Of a stretch of DNA of 30,353 nucleotides, positions 14,973 to 23,420 are shown piece by piece (within the stretch, counting starts at the first letter, position 1; every line of letters begins with the position of its first letter). Origin of the DNA: CAYJBH01 sp964370765 (GTDB lineage Bacteria > Bacillota > Clostridia > Oscillospirales > Ruminococcaceae); assembly GCA_964370765.1 (NCBI GenBank), contig CAYJKW010000022.1:1-30353 (forward strand), read 5' to 3'. The translations under genes and the position numbers were made by a program. The notes below the pieces were generated by a model. That model was not told the origin of the DNA. It did not search any database and worked only from the letters and a program-made list of their open reading frames with translations.

Positions 14973-15728
14973 CTATTCACAGACCTTTTCACCTGATTCT
15001 ATAAGCTTATAAAGTGCCGCCTTATCACCTACAACTGTAACATCCGGATGCAGCTGTAATATTGATGCTGGAACCTGTGGCGTTACAGGACCTTTAAATG
15101 CCTTTAAGATAATATCTGCCTTGTTCTCACCGCTCACTGCAATTAGAACTTTTTTTGAATGCATAATGTTTCTTATGCCCAGAGTAATTGCCGACTTAGG
15201 AACCTTTGAGTTATCGTTATCGAAAAAGCGGGCATTTGCATCAATAGTGCTCTGTGCTAGCTGCACCTGATGTGCGCCAAGCTCAAAAGCAGCACCGGGC
15301 TCATTAAACCCTACATGGCCGTTATGTCCAATGCCAAGCAACTGGATGTCTATACCGCCTAGCTCAGTGATTGTGGCATTATATTTTTCGCATTCATCTA
15401 AAATATCATCAGCCATACCATCAGGAAGGTAGGTGTTTTCCAGGTTAATGTTTATATGGTCAAAAAAGTTCGTCTGCATAAAATATCTATAGCTTTGTGG
15501 GTGGCTTTGTGGCAGCCCAACATACTCATCAAGATTAATACTTTTAACCTGAGCAAAGGACAAATCCCCTTTGTTAAACCAGCTGATAATTTGTTTGTAA
15601 GTGCCGATAGGGGTGGAGCCGGTAGCTAACCCCAAGACACAGTCTGGTTTAAGAATCACCTGTGCCGATAAAATGCTAGCAGCAGTTCTGGACATGCCTA
15701 GGTAGTCATTGCTTTGATATATTCGCAT
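14973..15728 (-). CDS. nagB: Glucosamine-6-phosphate deaminase NagB
   Basis: Converts glucosamine-6-phosphate to fructose-6-phosphate and ammonia, feeding amino sugars into glycolysis. The 251 residues are full length for the short NagB form, which lacks the allosteric C-terminus of E. coli NagB. Motifs present are LGLATGSTPIGTY (32-44, phosphate loop), INLDEYVGL (65-72, with the catalytic Asp67) and GIGHNGHVGFNEPG (132-145, with active-site His138). ATG start with SD CTGGAG. It is monocistronic, with its own promoter; no nagA or PTS gene is adjacent. Confidence 0.96.
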   Translation of the reverse strand: MRIYQSNDYLGMSRTAASILSAQVILKPDCVLGLATGSTPIGTYKQIISWFNKGDLSFAQVKSINLDEYVGLPQSHPQSYRYFMQTNFFDHININLENTYLPDGMADDILDECEKYNATITELGGIDIQLLGIGHNGHVGFNEPGAAFELGAHQVQLAQSTIDANARFFDNDNSKVPKSAITLGIRNIMHSKKVLIAVSGENKADIILKAFKGPVTPQVPASILQLHPDVTVVGDKAALYKLIESGEKVCE

Positions 15729-15760
15729 AAAATAATCTCCAGTATGATTAATACATGTAT

Positions 15761-15789
15761 ATTATATGAAATGTAGTGGGCAAAATCAA
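15761..15789 (-). promoter_or_regulatory. Sigma-A promoter of nagB with overlapping dyad
   Basis: Minus strand TTGATT (15784-15789), 17-base spacer, TATAAT (15761-15766). A perfect 6-bp inverted repeat, ATCAAC-ACCA-GTTGAT (15785-15800), overlaps the -35 element and could be a repressor site; the regulator is unknown. Confidence 0.65.
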
Positions 15790-15826
15790 CACCAGTTGAT
15801 TAATTAATAAAAAATCCATTATGTTA

Positions 15827-16477
15827 TTATTGTAATAGCTGAATCAATTCGTTAACCGAGCTTGCTATGCAATCAGCACCGTGCCTTATAAGTTCGGGTT
15901 CATCTCCATAGCCATACAACACCCCTATCGAGTCTATATTACACTTTTTTGCACCAATTATATCGTGTTCTCTATCTCCTATCATTACAGCGGTTGTACG
16001 ATCAGTAATTCTTGAACTGCTCAATGCATACTCTATAACATCGGCTTTTTTATTGCGTGTGCAGTCCATTGTAGCACCTGCGATATAGGTGAAATAATGT
16101 GTTAAGGCGTGATTATCTATGATTGTTTTAGCAAATTCTTCTGGCTTTGATGTAGCAAGTATTATGGTTTTGCCTTTGTCATGAAGCATTTTTAACAACT
16201 CTTTAATACCGGGGTAAAGCAGCTGTTCATTGATTCCGTTCTTTGAAAAATATTCACGATAGTAGCCGACAGCTTTTTGAGACTCTTGTTCACTAAGACC
16301 ACAGAAATTTGCAAATGAATCGTATAATGGTGGACCGATAAAACGATAAAGCACATCTATCGGAGGCGGTGTTACGCCAAGTTTTTTAAGGGCATAGATT
16401 GCCGAATTAGTAATACCTTCACCGGGGTTTATAAGGGTGCCATCAAGGTCAAACAGAATGGTTTTATAATCTTTCAT
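15827..16477 (-). CDS. HAD-family phosphatase (phosphoglycolate phosphatase-like)
   Basis: A 216-residue haloacid dehalogenase-superfamily hydrolase. Motif I is FDLDGTL with nucleophile Asp10 and Asp12, motif II is ILATSKP, the motif III Lys is probably within RNKKADVI, and motif IV is GDREHD. The helical cap between motifs I and II places it with the Gph/PpaX group. The family acts on phosphoglycolate, pyrophosphate or sugar phosphates; sequence alone does not fix the substrate. SD GGAGAG precedes the ATG. It lies downstream of spoIIE in the same direction, with a 38-base gap that holds a hairpin, so it may be co-transcribed with spoIIE. Confidence 0.88.
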   Translation of the reverse strand: MKDYKTILFDLDGTLINPGEGITNSAIYALKKLGVTPPPIDVLYRFIGPPLYDSFANFCGLSEQESQKAVGYYREYFSKNGINEQLLYPGIKELLKMLHDKGKTIILATSKPEEFAKTIIDNHALTHYFTYIAGATMDCTRNKKADVIEYALSSSRITDRTTAVMIGDREHDIIGAKKCNIDSIGVLYGYGDEPELIRHGADCIASSVNELIQLLQ

Positions 16478-16485
16478 AGCTCTCC

Positions 16486-16509
16486 GTACAATATTTTTTA
16501 ATATTGTAC
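16486..16509. repeat. Perfect hairpin between spoIIE and the HAD gene
   Basis: 10-bp perfect arms (16486-16495 with 16500-16509) around a TTTT loop. On the minus strand the HAD gene's SD follows at once. There is no T-run, so it is more likely an mRNA stability or processing structure, or an operator, than a terminator. Confidence 0.55.
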
Positions 16510-16515
16510 CATAAA

Positions 16516-18891
16516 CTACACTACCTCGGCAAGTTCTTCTTCGGATTCTTCTTCTTTTCTGTGTACAATAGTTGCCGGAATAAGCTTTAGCACAATTACC
16601 GACATATCATCGTCATGAACATTTTCACTGTTCCTACTTTTTGCAGCTTCTATTATTGCAGCCGCTATTTCTCGTGAGTTTTTATGGCCAACATATTCTA
16701 TCAAGTCAGGTAACCAATCAGGATTTTCACCAATTGTTCCATCACTTACCATGATAATCATATCAAATAAATTTAATTTCAAATCAATTTTACTTCCGCT
16801 TACGCCGGGCATAATTCCTATAGGGAGTGACAGAGGATCGATGCACTTTATTTCGGAGTTAGATACATAAAAAGTAGGCGCAGCTCCGGCTTTGAAGAGT
16901 ATACCTTCACCGGTATATAGGTTGATCGATAGTATATCGAGCGTTGCGCCACTCTCCTCGTTCGCCTTGATTGAAAGCGCTACGTTAACAAGTCGTGCAA
17001 CCTCCTGTGTTTTAAAACCTGCAAGAAGTAGCTTAGATGTTAATACCGATGCAATGCTTGCATCGATAGCCGCAGCACGTCCCTTGCCCATCCCGTCACT
17101 AAGTATTGCATGGGCATTTCCAAAGTCATCGCAAAATGTCTTAAGTATATCACCGTTAATACCACTCTTGTCACCGGCCTTGCCTGAAGCGGCAAACTCT
17201 ATCGTGTACTGCGCCACCTCGTAAAGTTGAAAAACGGTTATAGATTCAAAATCCTTAACAACACAGGGAAAAAAACGTTTTCCAAGTAAAAATCCAATCT
17301 CTGTGTTAAGAGACTTAAGTTGCGGAGCATCCAGAAATACACGGCAACAGCTTACTGATATACGCATCTTGCCGCTTTTTTCAATTACTACAGTTCCTTC
17401 AACCGGTGCAAGACCCAGATCCTTAAAAAGCGATATAACTCTTGCTGTATTGTTTCTATCTACACTTTCCTCACGATATATCTCGGTCGAAAGTTCATTA
17501 AGTGCATCACCGATTGCGCAAAATTGTTCACATAGAATCGAGCGCATAAGTTCCGATTTCATTGCACGGCTACGTTCGGCAGCTGCAATTGCATGACCCT
17601 TATGCAAAATACTACACAGCTCATTTTCTTTAAAGCAACGTTGTTTAAATACCTCGCCAAGCCATAGTGGCCCAACGCTGCCACGCCCCGAAATAGCATT
17701 TAGTATTACCTGCATTGCATTAGTCGTGCTTTGTGTGTTATGCCCCCAACAACCGGTATAGCCGTTACAGCTTTTACAACAGTTTTCTACGGCATAATCG
17801 ATGGCTATATTATGCCCCATAACTTTTTTAACATTACTGCGAACAAATACCTCAGATATTATCTCGTTAACTTCATTAAGTGCATAAGAAAACCCTTGTA
17901 ACCTGCTTGATATGTAGCCGGCTATAGACCTAACATCGGGGCCGGTGCCATCGGCTTGGTATCGAACCTTTAGAATAGACTTTGGTATGCAGATAAATAT
18001 CGCAGTAGCGACAAGAGCTTCTATTATAAAGCCTGCGGCGGCAGTACTATCGGGTGCCATCACCATTCCAAAGACACTACATCCAAAAAATAGGGCGGCA
18101 ATGCCCAACTTTTCTCCATGACTAAACAACCCGGCAAACAACCCGCCCACAGATATTCCTATTGCACTGTGAATAAGTTCCGGTCGTGTTGCCGAAAATG
18201 CTATTAATGCAGCTACAGCAAATACACCGGAAATTCTCTCGCCGTAAACAAAAGCTATAACACATGCAATAACAGCAACAAGACTTACCCCAACGTTAAA
18301 TCCCGATAGCGTTATACCAAGTAGCGTTGCAGCTACAACCATAAACACGAAAACTAAAGATGCCTTGCCTTCACCTGATAGCTGTGAAAAACGCTGTGGC
18401 CGCACAACCTCGTTACCGGATATTGCAAGCATAAATGCTATAAACAGTATTAGAATTACCTCTGCGAGTGTAGATAGTAGATCTACTCCGGTGCGCTGTG
18501 AAACAAATGGTAATAGCAATCTCATTAATAAAAGCGATGCAGCGGATATTAGTGGGATTGTTCCCATTACAAGAACCCTGTTTGTTACCGCGGTAAGGAA
18601 CGGTCGAATAATAAGTGCCGCTACAACTGCAATACCATATTGAATAGCTGTTAGGGTATCAAGCGTAAAAAGATACCCAAGTACAGCACCAAAGGATGCA
18701 GCTATAGCATAATGATCCTTAGCACCGGTAGCAACAGCTACACCTAAAGGGTACAGACCGCTAAAAACACTGGCAGAGGATGCTAAAAAGGCAAAGGCCG
18801 CAACCCCCAACTGTAGTATATACGGCATTGCAAACCGAGTTTTGTCGCCAAAGTGTGCAAACTTTGCCTTTATCGCAGGCACCATTTTCAA
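16516..18891 (-). CDS. spoIIE: Stage II sporulation protein E (PP2C phosphatase)
   Basis: A membrane PP2C-type serine phosphatase that in Bacillus and Clostridium dephosphorylates SpoIIAA and so activates sigma-F in the forespore. It has 791 residues: a polytopic N-terminal region (about 20-310), a central regulatory region with several Cys (around CCKSCNGYTGCW), and a PP2C domain (about 569-772). The domain shows SGINGD (576-581), SDGMGKG (598-604), VSDG (715-718) and HDDDMSV (759-765), all expected for metal binding. The C-terminus is Glu-rich. SD AGGAGG precedes the ATG. The gene marks the organism as coming from an endospore-forming lineage. Confidence 0.95.
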   Translation of the reverse strand: MKMVPAIKAKFAHFGDKTRFAMPYILQLGVAAFAFLASSASVFSGLYPLGVAVATGAKDHYAIAASFGAVLGYLFTLDTLTAIQYGIAVVAALIIRPFLTAVTNRVLVMGTIPLISAASLLLMRLLLPFVSQRTGVDLLSTLAEVILILFIAFMLAISGNEVVRPQRFSQLSGEGKASLVFVFMVVAATLLGITLSGFNVGVSLVAVIACVIAFVYGERISGVFAVAALIAFSATRPELIHSAIGISVGGLFAGLFSHGEKLGIAALFFGCSVFGMVMAPDSTAAAGFIIEALVATAIFICIPKSILKVRYQADGTGPDVRSIAGYISSRLQGFSYALNEVNEIISEVFVRSNVKKVMGHNIAIDYAVENCCKSCNGYTGCWGHNTQSTTNAMQVILNAISGRGSVGPLWLGEVFKQRCFKENELCSILHKGHAIAAAERSRAMKSELMRSILCEQFCAIGDALNELSTEIYREESVDRNNTARVISLFKDLGLAPVEGTVVIEKSGKMRISVSCCRVFLDAPQLKSLNTEIGFLLGKRFFPCVVKDFESITVFQLYEVAQYTIEFAASGKAGDKSGINGDILKTFCDDFGNAHAILSDGMGKGRAAAIDASIASVLTSKLLLAGFKTQEVARLVNVALSIKANEESGATLDILSINLYTGEGILFKAGAAPTFYVSNSEIKCIDPLSLPIGIMPGVSGSKIDLKLNLFDMIIMVSDGTIGENPDWLPDLIEYVGHKNSREIAAAIIEAAKSRNSENVHDDDMSVIVLKLIPATIVHRKEEESEEELAEVV

Positions 18892-18921
18892 CCTCCTAAG
18901 TCATTAAATTCCATGAATTAA

Positions 18922-18989
18922 ATTATAATGGCTTTAAAAGGCGGTATTTGTTGAACCATATTTTTGCACACTGTTTTCTTTCGGCAAAA
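18922..18989 (-). promoter_or_regulatory. spoIIE control region with Spo0A-like boxes
   Basis: Minus strand -10 TATAAT (18922-18927) with no standard -35 at 17 bases. Two sequences each one base from the Spo0A box lie upstream: TTCAACAAA (18947-18955, compare TTCGACAAA) and TTTTGCCGAA (18980-18989, compare TTTTGTCGAA). Weak or displaced -35 elements with 0A boxes are typical of Spo0A-activated sigma-A promoters such as Bacillus spoIIE and spoIIG. Matches were made by eye. Confidence 0.5.
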
Positions 18990-18993
18990 TTCG

Positions 18994-19022
18994 TTGCTTA
19001 TTTTCTTCTTATATGATATAAT
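18994..19022 (+). promoter_or_regulatory. Sigma-A promoter of the glycosyltransferase gene
   Basis: TTGCTT (18994-18999), 17-base spacer, TATAAT (19017-19022), with TGA before the -10 (extended -10). The predicted start near 19029 leaves about 24 bases to the GTG start codon. Confidence 0.75.
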
Positions 19023-19042
19023 CATTAAAATATATTTATTAT

Positions 19043-19047
19043 GAGGT
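19043..19047 (+). promoter_or_regulatory. SD that favours a GTG start at 19053
   Basis: GAGGT lies six bases before GTG 19053. The upstream in-frame ATG at 19041 overlaps this SD and has no SD of its own. Confidence 0.7.
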
Positions 19048-19052
19048 ATTTT

Positions 19053-20015
19053 GTGTTACCAATTTTATATATTGTTATACCTTGTTACAACGAATCGGAG
19101 GTGCTACCAACAAGCTGTACTATCTTTAAGGAGAAGCTAGAGAGTTATATTAACAGTGGAAAAGTATCACAAGATAGCCGTATACTTTTTGTTAACGACG
19201 GATCCACCGATGATACCTACGACATAATAGAATCACTTGCAAGGCAAAATAACCTATACTGTGGAATTTCACTTTCCAGAAATCGTGGTCACCAAAACGC
19301 ACTGCTTGCAGGCCTACATGAGGCAGCAGAATACTGCGATATAAGCATATCTATAGACTGTGACGGCCAGGACGATATAAATGCCATGGACGGATTTATA
19401 GAGAATTACGAAAAAGGATGCGACATAGTTTATGGTGTAAGGAGTAGCCGTGCTAACGATAGTTTTCTTAAACGTATAACAGCCGAAGGGTTTTATAAAT
19501 TTATGAACACTATGGGTGCAAATGTGGTTTTTAATCATGCTGATTATCGACTAATGTCCAAAAATGCAATAGATGCATTGTTTGAGTTTAGTGAGGTTAA
19601 CCTTTTTTTGCGCGGCCTTGTTCCGCTTGTTGGTTTTAAGTCTACGGTAGTAGAGTACGAGCGATCTAAGCGAATTGCAGGGAAAAGCCACTACCCACTA
19701 TCTAAGATGTTAGCACTTGCCATAGATGGTATTACAAGCCTATCAAATAGGCCGTTACATCTTATTACAACGCTTGGGGTTTTTATCTCGATATTAGGGT
19801 TTGTCGGTGCTGTATGGACGTTAATACAGTATTTCTTTGGCAGTACTGTTAACGGTTGGAGTAGCACAACCTTCGCAATATTCTTTATGGGTGGGGTTCA
19901 GCTGCTTTGTCTTGGTATTATAGGTGAATATATTGGCAAAATTTACCTTGAAACAAAACGCCGCCCGCGATTTATAATCGCAAGGCGGACGGTTGGCAAC
20001 AATGTAGACAACTAG
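19053..20015 (+). CDS. Family 2 glycosyltransferase, GtrB/CsbB-like
   Basis: A membrane-anchored GT-A glycosyltransferase that probably loads a sugar onto undecaprenyl phosphate on the cytoplasmic side, as GtrB, DPMS-like and CsbB proteins do. With the GTG start it has 320 residues. The nucleotide-sugar site shows VIPCYNE near the N-terminus, NDGSTDDT (48-55) and DCDGQDD (102-108, metal-binding DxD region). Two C-terminal membrane helices (about 235-258 and 270-292) are followed by a basic tail. Neither a flippase (GtrA-like) nor a second transferase is adjacent, so the acceptor (wall teichoic acid, lipoteichoic acid or another polymer) is unknown. It converges on ppa with stop codons touching. 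Confidence 0.88.
   Translation: MLPILYIVIPCYNESEVLPTSCTIFKEKLESYINSGKVSQDSRILFVNDGSTDDTYDIIESLARQNNLYCGISLSRNRGHQNALLAGLHEAAEYCDISISIDCDGQDDINAMDGFIENYEKGCDIVYGVRSSRANDSFLKRITAEGFYKFMNTMGANVVFNHADYRLMSKNAIDALFEFSEVNLFLRGLVPLVGFKSTVVEYERSKRIAGKSHYPLSKMLALAIDGITSLSNRPLHLITTLGVFISILGFVGAVWTLIQYFFGSTVNGWSSTTFAIFFMGGVQLLCLGIIGEYIGKIYLETKRRPRFIIARRTVGNNVDN
19961..19988. repeat. GC-rich hairpin inside the 3' end of the glycosyltransferase gene
   Basis: CCGCC-GCGAT arms (19961-19971) pair with ATCGC-GGCGG (19977-19988), with small internal loops and a 5-base loop. It ends 27 bases before the convergent stop codons. No T-run follows on either strand. Confidence 0.5.
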
Positions 20016-20549
20016 TTATCTGCAAAACTTTTCGATATAGTGCTCTAAGGCATCCTTAATAACAGTCATAGCTACCTCCCTATTTTCCACATCGTTTACT
20101 ACAGTTTCCTTATTCTCTAAATTTTTGTAAACTTGGAAAAAGTGGCTCATTTCGTTAAAGATATGAGGAGGCAATTCCGATATATCGGTATAACTGTTAT
20201 AGCTCGGATCTTCAAAAGGTATAGCAATTATCTTATGGTCCATTCTCTCGTTATCCATCATGGACATAACACCGATTGGATAACAACGTACGAGGCTTAG
20301 CGGTCGAATAACCTCGCTACTTATAACCACTACATCCAGTGGATCATCATCATCTGCATATGTTCTGGGTATTAAACCATAGTTTGCAGGGTAATGGGTA
20401 GATGTATGCAGAATGCGATCAAGCATTATGTGACCGGTTTCCTTATCAAGTTCATACTTTTTCTTGCTACCCTTTTCAATCTCGATTACCGCAATAAAAT
20501 CATTTGGGTTAATTCTGTTAGGGCTTATATCATGCCAAATATTTGTCAT
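20016..20549 (-). CDS. ppa: Inorganic pyrophosphatase, family I
   Basis: Hydrolyses pyrophosphate to phosphate in the cytoplasm and so drives biosynthesis forward. It has 177 residues. The metal site DDDDPLDVVV (66-75) fits the DxDPxD signature; EIEKGSKKKYE (23-33) and HYPANYGLIPRTYAD (52-66) are also family-typical. I chose the ATG at 20549: GGAG lies six bases upstream, while the ATG at 20561 has no SD. It is divergent from the carboxypeptidase gene, and its stop abuts that of the glycosyltransferase. Confidence 0.95.
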   Translation of the reverse strand: MTNIWHDISPNRINPNDFIAVIEIEKGSKKKYELDKETGHIMLDRILHTSTHYPANYGLIPRTYADDDDPLDVVVISSEVIRPLSLVRCYPIGVMSMMDNERMDHKIIAIPFEDPSYNSYTDISELPPHIFNEMSHFFQVYKNLENKETVVNDVENREVAMTVIKDALEHYIEKFCR

Positions 20550-20580
20550 TGAATACTCCATTTACTTCATTTATTATTTA

Positions 20581-20609
20581 AATATACACTATAAAGAGGT
20601 GTTTGTAAA
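20581..20609 (-). promoter_or_regulatory. Sigma-A promoter of ppa
   Basis: Minus strand TTTACA (20604-20609), 17-base spacer, TATATT (20581-20586). Each element is one base from consensus. It overlaps the leader of the divergent carboxypeptidase gene, so the two may compete. A clear plus-strand promoter was not found. Confidence 0.55.
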
Positions 20610-20610
20610 T

Positions 20611-21954
20611 ATGAAAAAAATAATTTGTATTATTATATTATTGTCACTGCTACTTAGTCTACCGGTTTCGGCGGAGTTCGAGCCGGACTTTGATGTTAAT
20701 GCCGAGTCGGTTTTACTTATTAACCTTGACAGCGGTGTAGTTGTCTATGAAAAAAATGCTGACACACCAAGGCCCCCCGCATCGCTTGTAAAGATAATGA
20801 CCTCAATGCTCCTTGTGGAGAAGGTAGCAAATCTTGAAACAACCACTATGACAGCACCGGGATATATATACGACGAATTTGCCGGACTAAGTGTATCTTC
20901 GGCCGATATACGCCGCGGCGAAACGATTACTGCTGAACTTGCACTTTACGCAATGATGTTACAAAGTGCCAACGAAGCAGCCTCGATAGTTGCGGACTAC
21001 CTGTCAGGTGGGGACATCCCTACATTTATAGCCGAAATGAACAGCCGCGCGGCACAGTTGGGCTGCACAAATACTAATTTTACAAATCCTCATGGTCTTG
21101 GTAATGATGAGCAGTATACGACAGCAAGAGATATGGCTAAAATTACAATGGCTGCACTAGAATACCCTGCATTTGTAGAGGCTGCTAACTCTTCTCGTTA
21201 CTATATCTCGGAGGATATAGTCCGTGAAGGAGCTGATATTCTTGTTACTACCTGTGCTATGCAGGATGAAAACTCTGCATATTATAAAGATTATGTATTT
21301 GGTGTTAAAACTGGAACTTTACCGGAGGCTGGGCACAACTACATCTCTACAGCAACCCAAAATGGGGAAAACTATCTTCTTGTTGTAATGGGGGCAAGTA
21401 GTGAAGGGGAAGATGCCGCAGGAGAGGCACTTTCAGCAAAACCGGCATTTGACATAACGGCCGATATATATAACTGGGTATATAATAACTTTACCGTAAG
21501 GCCTGTTATCGAGTCCGGCGCAGCGGTCGAGCAGGTACCGTTAAAGTTTAACGAAGATAGTGACTCGCTACTTTTATATCCGTCAGAATCGGTTTACTCA
21601 CTTTTACACAATGATGAGGACGAACGATCGCTCACACGTATCTATGATCTTCCAGAATTTGTAGAGGCGCCGGTAGATGAAGATCAGGTTATTGGTACCT
21701 TAACTGTCAAACGTGGGGACACGGTTATTGGAGAGACCGAGCTGCTTGCAGCACAAACATTTGAGCGTAGCGATATGCTGTATTTCACATCACAGATGAT
21801 GGCGTTTTTTGATAGCACTGTTTTTAAGGTTATCTTTAGTATTATTGCGATAGGGGTAATAGTATACTTCTTGCTACTTTACTTTTCTATTCGTCGTTAC
21901 AGGCTTAGGAAAAAGCGCGAAGCGAGAAAACGTATTAATAGGAGGATGAGGTGA
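20611..21954 (+). CDS. D-alanyl-D-alanine carboxypeptidase (PBP5 type)
   Basis: A penicillin-binding protein that trims the terminal D-Ala of peptidoglycan stem peptides outside the membrane (DacA/DacF family). It has 448 residues: signal peptide (1-21), peptidase domain with SLVK (Ser58, Lys61), SAN (119-121) and KTG (233-235), a PBP5 C-terminal beta domain (about 285-390), and a C-terminal membrane helix (about 402-426) with a very basic cytoplasmic tail. DacA usually ends in an amphipathic anchor; the true helix plus basic tail is a variant. The ATG at 20611 follows GAGGTG. Continuous reading frame upstream is antisense to ppa and has no signal peptide. Its stop overlaps the pncB GTG by four bases. 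Confidence 0.93.
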   Translation: MKKIICIIILLSLLLSLPVSAEFEPDFDVNAESVLLINLDSGVVVYEKNADTPRPPASLVKIMTSMLLVEKVANLETTTMTAPGYIYDEFAGLSVSSADIRRGETITAELALYAMMLQSANEAASIVADYLSGGDIPTFIAEMNSRAAQLGCTNTNFTNPHGLGNDEQYTTARDMAKITMAALEYPAFVEAANSSRYYISEDIVREGADILVTTCAMQDENSAYYKDYVFGVKTGTLPEAGHNYISTATQNGENYLLVVMGASSEGEDAAGEALSAKPAFDITADIYNWVYNNFTVRPVIESGAAVEQVPLKFNEDSDSLLLYPSESVYSLLHNDEDERSLTRIYDLPEFVEAPVDEDQVIGTLTVKRGDTVIGETELLAAQTFERSDMLYFTSQMMAFFDSTVFKVIFSIIAIGVIVYFLLLYFSIRRYRLRKKREARKRINRRMR

Positions 21955-23402
21955 TAAATAATCGCAACCTATCAATGTTGATGGATCTTTATGAGCTTAC
22001 AATGTCAAACGGCTATCTTGATTGTGGTCATGGTGTTGATGTTGTGGTATTTGACATGTTTTTTCGTCGGGTACCTGATCAAGGTGGATTTGCTATATTT
22101 GCAGGTCTTGAACAGTTTATAGAGTATCTTAAAAACTTAAAGTTTACTACTGATGATATAGCTTACCTTCGTAGTTTGTCACTTTTTTCCGACAAATTCT
22201 TGGAATATCTGTCAGACTTTAAGTTTAGCTGTACAGTTTACTCGGTTGAGGAGGGGACTCCGATTTTTCGGAATGAACCAATTATTACAGTTATAGGCCC
22301 TGTGATAGAGGCACAGCTTATAGAGACATTCCTGCTTTGTACAATTAACCACCAAAGCCTTATCGCTACAAAGGCAAATAGAATAGTTCGCGCTGCAGAT
22401 GGTAGGGGGGTGATGGAGTTCGGTGCACGTCGTGCTCAGGGCTATGATGCCGCTAATTATGGTTCCCGTGCAGCCTATATAGCCGGTTGCAATGCGACCA
22501 GTAATGTAATGGCAGGCTATATGTTTAACATACCGGTTTCCGGCACTATGGCACACAGCTGGGTACAGCTTTTTGATAGTGAGTATGAGGCTTTTGCAAC
22601 CTATGCAAAAAAGTATCCAGAAAATTGTACGTTATTGGTGGACACCTACTCAACGCTTAACAGCGGCATACCTAACGCAATTAAAGTCTTTGATGAGATA
22701 CTAACTCCGCTTGGGCATAGGCCGTCCGGTGTGCGTATAGATAGTGGCGATATAGCCTATCTATCAAAAAAGGCTCGCAAGATGTTGGATGATGCTGGGT
22801 ATTCTGATGTTAAAATTATAGCAAGTAACTCAATTAATGAGTATATTATAAGGGATTTGGCAATACAAAATGCGGCAGTAGATGGTTACGGTATAGGTGA
22901 AAAATTAATAACCGCAAAAAGTGACCCTGTATTTGGTGGCGTTTACAAGCTTGTTGCCATAAAAAAAGATAATGAATTTGTGCCAAGAATTAAACTATCA
23001 GAGTCGGTTGAGAAGATGACAGTCCCGCACCTAAAAACACTATATAGAGTATATGATAATGACACCGGATTTGCAGAGGCTGATTTAATCTGTATGTATG
23101 ATGAAAAGCCGGACGAAACAAAACCTTTAACACTATTTGATCCGGTGGATACATGGAAAAAGACAACATATAAAAATTACAGGTTGGAGCGCCTACAAAA
23201 GCTGATATTTGATAGAGGTGAGCTTGTATACAAAACTCCAGACATTAAGGATATCAGGAAACATTGTCTTGATAGTGTAGCAGCATTATGGGATGAGGTT
23301 ACCCGAATGGAAAATCCTCATAAATACTATGTTGACCTATCAAAAAAACTGTGGGATGCACGATATAATCTGCTAACCGAGGTTCAAAACGAATTCGAAT
23401 AA
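21951..23402 (+). CDS. pncB: Nicotinate phosphoribosyltransferase PncB
   Basis: Makes nicotinate mononucleotide from nicotinate and PRPP, the entry step of NAD salvage. It has 483 residues, as in the longer Firmicute form. Family motifs seen are MDLYELTMSNGYL near the N-terminus, EFGARRAQGYDAANYGSRAAYIAG (split across the active site), GTMAHSWV and RIDSGDIAYLSKKARKML. The start is GTG with a strong SD AGGAGG, and GTGA overlaps the stop of the carboxypeptidase, so the two are translationally coupled. A Nudix hydrolase gene follows after 18 bases. Confidence 0.96.
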   Translation: MINNRNLSMLMDLYELTMSNGYLDCGHGVDVVVFDMFFRRVPDQGGFAIFAGLEQFIEYLKNLKFTTDDIAYLRSLSLFSDKFLEYLSDFKFSCTVYSVEEGTPIFRNEPIITVIGPVIEAQLIETFLLCTINHQSLIATKANRIVRAADGRGVMEFGARRAQGYDAANYGSRAAYIAGCNATSNVMAGYMFNIPVSGTMAHSWVQLFDSEYEAFATYAKKYPENCTLLVDTYSTLNSGIPNAIKVFDEILTPLGHRPSGVRIDSGDIAYLSKKARKMLDDAGYSDVKIIASNSINEYIIRDLAIQNAAVDGYGIGEKLITAKSDPVFGGVYKLVAIKKDNEFVPRIKLSESVEKMTVPHLKTLYRVYDNDTGFAEADLICMYDEKPDETKPLTLFDPVDTWKKTTYKNYRLERLQKLIFDRGELVYKTPDIKDIRKHCLDSVAALWDEVTRMENPHKYYVDLSKKLWDARYNLLTEVQNEFE

Positions 23403-23420
23403 AATGGTGATCATTTAATT

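Noticed and set aside
16486..16509. Terminator after spoIIE
   Set aside because: The stem is AT-rich and no T-run follows on the minus strand; the next bases are the SD of the HAD gene.
20464..20610. N-terminal extension of the carboxypeptidase
   Set aside because: It is antisense to ppa; the ATG at 20611 has an SD and begins a normal signal peptide.
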